Positions 5,957 to 10,523 of a DNA stretch of 10,523 nucleotides are shown one piece after another. Numbering within the stretch: the stretch's first letter is position 1; every line of letters begins with the position of its first letter. Source of the DNA: Deltaproteobacteria bacterium (lineage in GTDB: Bacteria > Desulfobacterota > Desulfuromonadia > Geobacterales > Pseudopelobacteraceae); the NCBI GenBank assembly GCA_030654645.1, contig JAURXC010000259.1, positions 1-10,523 of the forward strand, written 5' to 3'. Made by a program: the position numbers and the translations under genes. Below the pieces are notes generated by a model. The model had not been told where the DNA came from. It made no database searches and saw only the letters and a list, made by a program, of their open reading frames with translations.

Positions 5957-6646
5957 TCAGTCCCTCCGCGCCATTTTCAGGGCGCCGGGACGCCACGCGT
6001 AAAGCGCCAGCAGCACCAGAAATGAAAAAACCAGCATCACGGCCGCCATGCGATGGGCCTGGGCGTACTCCAGCGCCTCCACATGGTCGTAAATCTGCAC
6101 CGAGGCCACACGGGAAACGCCGGGGATGTTGCCGCCGATCATCAGCACCACGCCGAATTCACCGACGGTATGGGCAAAGGTCAGAATGGAGGCGGTCAGG
6201 AAGCCGGGGCGGGCCAGCGGCAATGCCACCGTAAAAAAGGCATCCAGCGGCGAGGCGCCCAGTGTGGCGGCCACTTCCAACGGGCGGTCTCCGATCGATT
6301 CAAAGGCGTTTTGCAGCGGTTGCACCATGAACGGCAGCGAGTAAAAAACCGAAGCCAGCACCAGCCCCCAGAAGGTAAACGGCAGGGCGCCGATTCCCAA
6401 TACCCTGGTCAGATGTCCCACCGGTCCGTTAGGCCCCATGGCCAGCAACAGATAAAAACCGAGCACCGACGGCGGCAGCACCAGCGGCATCGCCACAACC
6501 GCACCGAACACCCCTTTCAGGCGTGATTTTGAACGGGCCAGCCACCAGGCGATCGGGGTGCCTACCACCAGCAGGATCAACGTGACTATAACAGCCAGCT
6601 TGATGGTAAGGGTTATGGACTGTATGTCGCCGGAGTCGAGAAACAT
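5957..6646 (-). CDS. modB: Molybdate ABC transporter permease ModB
   Basis: This inner-membrane permease is the channel partner of ModA and ModC. The product is 229 aa with about five hydrophobic segments, roughly 13-36, 45-70, 84-110, 150-172 and 199-218. The cytoplasmic coupling (EAA) loop is at about 124-148, reading EVAATLGASPLDAFF and then LPLARPG, which contacts the ModC ATPase. The motif HTVGEFGVVLMIGGNIPG (160-177) is typical of ModB. The length fits the family. The ATG at 6646 follows AAAGGA at 7 nt, and that site overlaps the modA stop (gap 11 nt). It belongs to the mod operon. Confidence 0.95.
   Translation of the reverse strand: MFLDSGDIQSITLTIKLAVIVTLILLVVGTPIAWWLARSKSRLKGVFGAVVAMPLVLPPSVLGFYLLLAMGPNGPVGHLTRVLGIGALPFTFWGLVLASVFYSLPFMVQPLQNAFESIGDRPLEVAATLGASPLDAFFTVALPLARPGFLTASILTFAHTVGEFGVVLMIGGNIPGVSRVASVQIYDHVEALEYAQAHRMAAVMLVFSFLVLLALYAWRPGALKMARRD
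5962..5967 (-). promoter_or_regulatory. Ribosome binding site that supports the modC GTG start
   Basis: GGAGGG lies 6 nt before the GTG at 5955 and inside the end of modB. This favours GTG over the internal ATG at 5943 and implies coupled translation of modB and modC. Confidence 0.7.
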
Positions 6647-6657
6647 TGATAAATCCT

Positions 6658-7413
6658 TTAGATCTCATATCCGTAGGTGCGGATGATTTTTTTTGCCTTG
6701 TCGGATTTCAGGTAACCCAATAGAGCCCTGGCAGCGGCGTTGTCCTTGCCGTTGGACAGCAGCACCGCGTCCTGGCGGATGGGGGTATGCAGTTTGCCGG
6801 GCACGATCCAGGCTGAACCGCTGGTGATCTTCCCGTCCTTCATCACCTGCGACAATGCTATGAAACCAAGTTCGGCATTACCGGTGCTTACAAACTGAAA
6901 GGTCTGGGAGATATTTTCCCCCTGCACGAATTTTGGAGTAATCGCTGAAAGCAGCCCCTGCTTCGTCAGCACTTCCATCGCGGCGACACCGTAGGGCGCC
7001 AGCTTCGGATTGGCAATGGCCAGCTTGTTATAAAGACCCTTGCTCAGCACATCCCCTTTTGCATCCACAAATCCGGCTTTCGGTGACCAAAGCACCAATG
7101 TTCCAATAGCGTACGTGAAACGGCTGTCGGCAACGCCCAAGCCATCCTTGACCAGCTGAATCGGCTTTTCGTCATCGGCGGAAAGGAGCAGCTGGAAAGG
7201 GGCACCATTTTTGATCTGCGCATAGAACTTGCCGGAGGCGCCGAATGATAACACGGCCTTGTGACCGGTCTCCTTTTCGAACTCAGCCACGATTTGCTTC
7301 ATCGGCGCGGTGAAATTGGCTGCAACGGCGACATTCACTTCGGCGGCCATGGCCGGAATGGCCAGCATGATTCCTGTCACCGCAAGTAGTATACTTCTCA
7401 TGATGGTTTTCAT
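6658..7413 (-). CDS. modA: Molybdate-binding periplasmic protein ModA
   Basis: This periplasmic receptor captures molybdate (often also tungstate) and hands it to ModBC. The product is 251 aa. Residues 1-23 are a Sec signal peptide: a short positive start, a hydrophobic core LLAVTGIMLAIP, and a likely cut after AMA before AEVNVAVAANF. Oxyanion-site motifs expected of ModA are visible: AANFTAPM (31-38), SFGASGKFYAQI (56-67), SADDEKP (78-84), APYGVAAMEVL (139-149) and STGNAELGFIALSQV (176-190). The ATG at 7413 has an AAAGGA site upstream. It sits 25 nt after modD and 11 nt before modB. Ligand choice between molybdate and tungstate cannot be read from sequence, but the neighbourhood favours molybdate. 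Confidence 0.95.
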   Translation of the reverse strand: MKTIMRSILLAVTGIMLAIPAMAAEVNVAVAANFTAPMKQIVAEFEKETGHKAVLSFGASGKFYAQIKNGAPFQLLLSADDEKPIQLVKDGLGVADSRFTYAIGTLVLWSPKAGFVDAKGDVLSKGLYNKLAIANPKLAPYGVAAMEVLTKQGLLSAITPKFVQGENISQTFQFVSTGNAELGFIALSQVMKDGKITSGSAWIVPGKLHTPIRQDAVLLSNGKDNAAARALLGYLKSDKAKKIIRTYGYEI

Positions 7414-7438
7414 TGTTATTGTTCCTTTCAGGCTGCTG

Positions 7439-8287
7439 CTACGCAGGAATAATGGTTACTCCGATATCGGTCGGTTTTCCGAAATATACCGACGACAGGA
7501 CGATGATATCGATGCCGGTGGCGGCGTACATTGCCGCATTGACTTCATTGATGCCGCCGGCTGCGGAAATCAGAATATTCGGGTTTACTGCACGAATCAA
7601 GGCAACAGCGTCCGCCAGTTCAGCCGGCGTTGTTTTGTCAAGCTGCACGATATCAGCCCCGCTGCGGGCTATCAACAGTGCTTCACGAATTGTATCGGCT
7701 TCAACAATGATCTTGGTTTCGCGGCCCCTCATTTTCAGGTCAGCAACCGAGCCGAGAAAGGATTCCAGCCCGCCCAGAAAAGAGGTGTGCTGCTTGAATA
7801 CCAGCACCGTCTCCGACAACCCCAAACGGTGGGGCAGTGCGCCTCCGGCGGTGATGGCCTTGATGGAGATCTTTTTGGTTCCGGGAAATGATTTGCGGGT
7901 GGTTACAATCGATAGCGCGGGATTTACGGCCCTGCATTTTTCGACAATACGTTGCGTTCGGGAAGCGATGCCCGAGGCATACTCCAGCAGGTTCAACGCC
8001 ACCTTCCACCCCGCATGTAACGCCTGGGCAGTGCCGGTAGCAGCAAGGAACTCGATACCTGAGGCCAGCTTCGTGCCGCTGGGCATGCAGGAGGTAAGTT
8101 TCGCACCGCATTTATGGAACACCCGGGCCGCTTCTTCCGTGCAGCAGATGGTAGTATCCTCACGGGTGGTAAAAATGATCCGACCCTCTCGGTCTCCGAT
8201 GCCGAGCAGATGGGTGGTCAAATCGCCGTAAGGTACGTCCTCTTCAATAAAGCGTTCAATGTCCCTGTCGGGAATACAAACAATCAT
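7439..8287 (-). CDS. modD: ModD, NadC-like phosphoribosyltransferase homologue of the mod operon
   Basis: The product is 282 aa and related to nicotinate-nucleotide (quinolinate) pyrophosphorylase NadC, but it belongs to the ModD group found in molybdate operons. Family-like motifs are EDVPYGDLTT near the start (16-25), TTRKSFPGTKKISIKA (129-144), the HRLGLSE segment (153-159) where NadC usually has HRxGLxD, VEADT (195-199), QLDK (215-218) and SAAGGI (241-246). The core phosphate- and ribose-binding layout therefore looks preserved. Its biochemical role is not settled. Placement between modE and modA points to molybdenum handling rather than NAD synthesis. ATG at 8287 follows AGGGG at about 5 nt. 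It could be mis-annotated as nadC, and the operon argues against that. Confidence 0.9.
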   Translation of the reverse strand: MIVCIPDRDIERFIEEDVPYGDLTTHLLGIGDREGRIIFTTREDTTICCTEEAARVFHKCGAKLTSCMPSGTKLASGIEFLAATGTAQALHAGWKVALNLLEYASGIASRTQRIVEKCRAVNPALSIVTTRKSFPGTKKISIKAITAGGALPHRLGLSETVLVFKQHTSFLGGLESFLGSVADLKMRGRETKIIVEADTIREALLIARSGADIVQLDKTTPAELADAVALIRAVNPNILISAAGGINEVNAAMYAATGIDIIVLSSVYFGKPTDIGVTIIPA

Positions 8288-8339
8288 CCGTGCCCCTTCG
8301 GCTCGTCTTAGTTTAAAACATGCAGCTGTAATCCGAAAT

Positions 8340-8365
8340 AAGGGACAGAGCCATCGACGTCCCTT
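8340..8365 (-). other. Stem-loop in the modE-modD spacer
   Basis: AAGGGAC (8340-8346) and GTCCCTT (8359-8365) form a 7-bp stem with a 12-nt loop in the 84-nt spacer, 6 nt after the modE stop. On the transcribed strand it is followed by ATTTCGG, a weak U-rich tail. It may be a leaky terminator that lowers expression of the transporter genes relative to modE, or a processing site. Evidence is only the pairing and position. Confidence 0.4.
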
Positions 8366-8371
8366 TACAGG

Positions 8372-9187
8372 TCAGTTGACTCCGATAATCACGCTGGAGG
8401 CCTTGAACATCGTGCAGGCGTGGCCGCCAACTTTCAGTTCGAGACTTGTTGAGCTGCCATGGGTAATGACCGCGCTGACGGTATTGCCGCCGCCAATCTC
8501 CACATCGACCTCGGTGTTGACCGGCCCTTCGATGATCTTGGCGATCGTGCCGCAAAAGACATTGCGGGCGCTGACCCTGGCTTCGTGCAGATCGATACCG
8601 ATGATGACCGAACTGGCCTTGACGATGGCATAAGCCTCCGAGCCGGTCGCAAGACCCAGGTTGTCGATTGCGCCGTTGGTGACGACAGCCGTCAGCGGCA
8701 CACCGCCTTTCAGTGCCAGTGTGACTTCGGCATTGACGGCGCCCTTAGTAATATTTGTTACAGTTCCGGAAAAAGTATTGCGGGCGCTGACTTTCATGGA
8801 AATCCTCCTCAGAAACTTGTACAGGCTGTCGCTGTCTCCCAGTCTGTTTTCCAGGTTGTCCAGAAATTTGCGGTGTTCTTCCTGGATGGTTTTGTATTGG
8901 TTGATTACCTTTTTCCCTTCGGCGGTGAGACTGGTTCCTCCGCCCCCCTTGCCTCCGGCCAGACGCTCGACCAACGGCTTTTCAGCCAGGTTGTTGATCA
9001 GGTTAATCGTATCCCAAGCGGTTTTATAGCTGATGCCGACCTCTTTGGCGGCTTTGGTGATGGAACCCAGCTCACCGATCTTTTCCAGCAGATCGATGCG
9101 ATCGCCCCCCAGGAATTTGCTGTCCGACCGGTTGAGCCACAAACTGCCCGATATGCCGGTATCATGCTTGGGTCCGCTCTTTCTCAT
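8372..9187 (-). CDS. modE: Molybdate-responsive transcriptional regulator ModE
   Basis: This cytoplasmic dimeric repressor/activator binds molybdate and controls molybdate uptake and often molybdoenzyme genes. The product is 271 aa, close to the 262 aa of E. coli ModE. The N-terminal winged helix-turn-helix includes SITKAAKEVGISYKTAWDTI (42-61) and the ModE signature AGGKGGGGTSLTAEG (77-91). Two tandem TOBE (Mop) domains follow at about 131-199 and 204-271. They are near repeats of each other, starting SARNTFSGTV and SARNVFCGTI and ending KASSVIIGID and KASSVIIGVN. The ATG at 9187 is preceded by GGGAGAG at 7 nt. It is the first gene of the mod operon, and a ModE-like operator upstream suggests it represses its own operon. 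Confidence 0.95.
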   Translation of the reverse strand: MRKSGPKHDTGISGSLWLNRSDSKFLGGDRIDLLEKIGELGSITKAAKEVGISYKTAWDTINLINNLAEKPLVERLAGGKGGGGTSLTAEGKKVINQYKTIQEEHRKFLDNLENRLGDSDSLYKFLRRISMKVSARNTFSGTVTNITKGAVNAEVTLALKGGVPLTAVVTNGAIDNLGLATGSEAYAIVKASSVIIGIDLHEARVSARNVFCGTIAKIIEGPVNTEVDVEIGGGNTVSAVITHGSSTSLELKVGGHACTMFKASSVIIGVN

Positions 9188-9275
9188 GGCCCGACTCTCC
9201 CGCTACGCTGATTTACAAACTAAATTACATGATCCATGCCAATAACAATTTAGACAAAAAACCTTTGCTAACGCC

Positions 9276-9295
9276 ATGTTGCAACAATACAACAT
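9276..9295. other. Inverted repeat at the predicted mod start site
   Basis: ATGTTG (9276-9281) and CAACAT (9290-9295) form an inverted repeat around 8 nt, with the smaller palindrome GTTGCAAC (9278-9285) within. It overlaps the candidate -10 element and start site of the mod promoter, so it could be a second operator. No regulator can be assigned. Confidence 0.3.
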
Positions 9296-9312
9296 CGGTC
9301 CTTATATTTCAA
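9284..9312 (-). promoter_or_regulatory. Candidate sigma-70 promoter of the mod operon
   Basis: On the minus strand TTGAAA (9312-9307, five of six matches) and TATTGT (9289-9284, four of six) are 17 nt apart, placing the start near 9277 and a leader of about 90 nt before modE. The ModE-like operator covers the -35 box, which supports the assignment. Confidence 0.45.
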
Positions 9313-9323
9313 GCTATATAACG
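9300..9323. promoter_or_regulatory. ModE operator (molybdate box)
   Basis: The two half-sites are CCTTATAT (9300-9307) and ATATAACG (9316-9323), separated by 8 nt. From memory the E. coli modABCD operator has CGTTATAT, 8 nt and ACATAACG, so each half differs at one base and the spacing is identical. It sits about 113 nt before the modE ATG and overlaps the candidate -35 element, a position suited to repression when molybdate is bound. Confidence 0.75.
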
Positions 9324-9373
9324 ACTGACCGTTCCACAAGCAGCATGCCTTAAAACCGTGCATATCATGTCGC

Positions 9374-10523
9374 TCAATCGCGATCGTCGTTCATTACTTC
9401 AGACACCTTGCGGATGAAGGCCTCCATGGTAAATGGCTTGGAGATGAAATTAACCTCTTCCTCCAGATGTCCGTTGCTGGACGTGACCACCCCGGCATAA
9501 CCGGACATGAACAGCACCTTTAACCCCGGCACATGCTCGATAATCCTTTCATACAGCTCGGGGCCGTTCATGTGCGGCATGACGACATCCGACACCAGCA
9601 GGTCGATCGTGTCCCGGCACGACCGCACCGCCTCGATGGCCTGAAACGGCTCATCGACTGCAATTACGCGATGACCGGCTCCTTCCAGGATTTCACGCAC
9701 CATCAGCAATACCATCGGATTGTCCTCGACCACCAGAATGGTGCCGGTGCACTGTTCGGAATCTTTCGATACCTGGAGTTGCTCCCGGATCTGCTCGTCC
9801 CCGTTCCTCTCGGGGAAGTACAGTGTAAAAGTAGTGCCAAAACCGCTGCGGCTGTTGACGTCGATGCTTCCCTCATGCTGTTTGACTACTCCGAATGTGG
9901 TTGAAAGTCCCAACCCGGTTCCATGGCCGGTAGGCTTGGTCGTGAAAAACGGGTCGAAGATGTGCGGCAATATCGCCTCGTCAATTCCGCTGCCGGTATC
10001 AGAGAAGGCGATCATCACATGGCGCCCCGGCTTTGAACCGGGATGGCGCAGGCAGTATTCCTGGTCGAACATCAGATGCCCGGTTTCTATCGTGATTACA
10101 CCCCCGCCGCTGATGGCATCCTGGGCATTGACGGCCAGATTGAGCAGCGCCTGTTCGATCTGGGTCCTGTCCGCCAGGATCATGCACGCCTCCGGACTCA
10201 GCCGGAGCCTGATCTCGATGCTTTCGCGGATGGTGCGCTGCAGGATGACCATGAATGAGTCGATGATTTCATTCAGGTCCTGCCTTTCAGCTTTCAGGGT
10301 CTGCTGCCTGCTGAAGCTGAGCAGGCGACTGACCAGGTCCCTGGCCTTCCCGGCCGACTTCAGGATGGTCGCGGAATAAGCGGCGGTCTTCTCGTCCGAT
10401 GCGTGCCTCATGTTGATCATCTCGGCATAGCCGAAGATCGGCACCAGCAGGTTGTTGAAATCATGGGCAATCCCGCCGGCAAGCAGGCCGATGCCTTCCA
10501 GTTTCTGCTGCTGCGAAGCCTGT
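9374..10523 (-). CDS. Hybrid sensor histidine kinase with C-terminal receiver (N-terminus outside window)
   Basis: This is a two-component signalling protein, and the visible part is 382 residues. It opens with a HisKA domain whose H-box reads LLAGGIAHDFNNLL. His20 of the visible fragment (10465-10463) is the phosphate acceptor. The HATPase_c domain shows the N-box NLAVNAQDAI, then FSDTGSGI, the F-box HIFDPFFTTKPTG and the GTGLGLST glycine box. It is followed by a receiver domain with acidic pocket VVEDN, acceptor Asp in LLVSDVVMP, and the conserved Lys in FISKPF, and ends at DDRD. An in-frame GTG at 10444 is not the start, because it would cut off the H-box. The sensor region lies beyond base 10523, so the signal is unknown. 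Its stop is 186 nt before modE in the same direction, and nothing visible ties it to molybdenum or nitrogen control. Confidence 0.93.
   Translation of the reverse strand, partial: QASQQQKLEGIGLLAGGIAHDFNNLLVPIFGYAEMINMRHASDEKTAAYSATILKSAGKARDLVSRLLSFSRQQTLKAERQDLNEIIDSFMVILQRTIRESIEIRLRLSPEACMILADRTQIEQALLNLAVNAQDAISGGGVITIETGHLMFDQEYCLRHPGSKPGRHVMIAFSDTGSGIDEAILPHIFDPFFTTKPTGHGTGLGLSTTFGVVKQHEGSIDVNSRSGFGTTFTLYFPERNGDEQIREQLQVSKDSEQCTGTILVVEDNPMVLLMVREILEGAGHRVIAVDEPFQAIEAVRSCRDTIDLLVSDVVMPHMNGPELYERIIEHVPGLKVLFMSGYAGVVTSSNGHLEEEVNFISKPFTMEAFIRKVSEVMNDDRD

Noticed and set aside
5107..6234. A 375-codon plus-strand frame opposite modC and modB
   Set aside because: It crosses two well-supported genes on the other strand and has no family features.
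9188..9283. A molybdenum-cofactor riboswitch in the leader of the mod operon
   Set aside because: The leader shows a small inverted repeat but no multi-helix fold that I could match to that class, and a ModE operator already explains metal response.
1..10523. CRISPR array, tRNA or rRNA genes, transposase genes, phage genes or a defence system
   Set aside because: No regularly spaced direct repeats, RNA gene signatures or matching proteins were seen on either strand. The proteins are all standard nif, mod and signalling families apart from the short edge fragment.

Overview
The window reads as a molybdenum nitrogen-fixation locus from a Geobacter-like member of the Desulfuromonadia. Every credible gene lies on the minus strand, so transcription runs from high to low coordinates. 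The taxonomic guess rests on three things: the style of the NifHDK proteins, a sigma-54 promoter followed by a terminator-bearing leader with no NifA upstream site, and palindromic intergenic repeats of a kind I associate with Geobacter genomes. It was not checked against a database.

In transcription order: (1) 10523-9374, the C-terminal part of a hybrid sensor histidine kinase (HisKA, HATPase_c, receiver), cut by the window edge. (2) 9373-9188, a regulatory gap with a strong candidate ModE operator lying over the -35 element of a candidate promoter. (3) 9187-4897, a complete molybdate operon modE-modD-modA-modB-modC with gaps of 84, 25, 11 and 1 nt. (4) 4896-4543, a gap of 354 nt with a sigma-54 (-24/-12) promoter, an intrinsic terminator inside the untranslated leader, a short hexaloop hairpin that competes with that terminator, and a hairpin beside the nifH ribosome binding site. 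(5) 4542-508, nifH-nifD-nifK, the structural genes of Mo-nitrogenase, with all cluster ligands that can be checked intact. (6) 507-169, an intergenic stretch with stacked small hairpins, a long perfect-stem terminator and a promoter. (7) 168-1, the N-terminus of an unidentified gene.

The genes fit one job. ModABC imports molybdate, ModE senses it and probably represses the operon when molybdenum is plentiful, ModD is an accessory protein of unsettled role, and NifHDK uses the metal in FeMo-cofactor. NifH is the iron protein and NifDK the MoFe protein. Co-factor assembly genes (nifE, nifN, nifB) are not in the window.

The proteins are well-known families, and I do not see a new protein system. 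The unusual material is between the genes. Palindromic repeat elements sit in both spacers of nifHDK, and a third set of hairpins follows nifK. The nifH leader looks like a terminator/antiterminator control point, which in Geobacter sulfurreducens has been tied to an ANTAR-type RNA-binding regulator.
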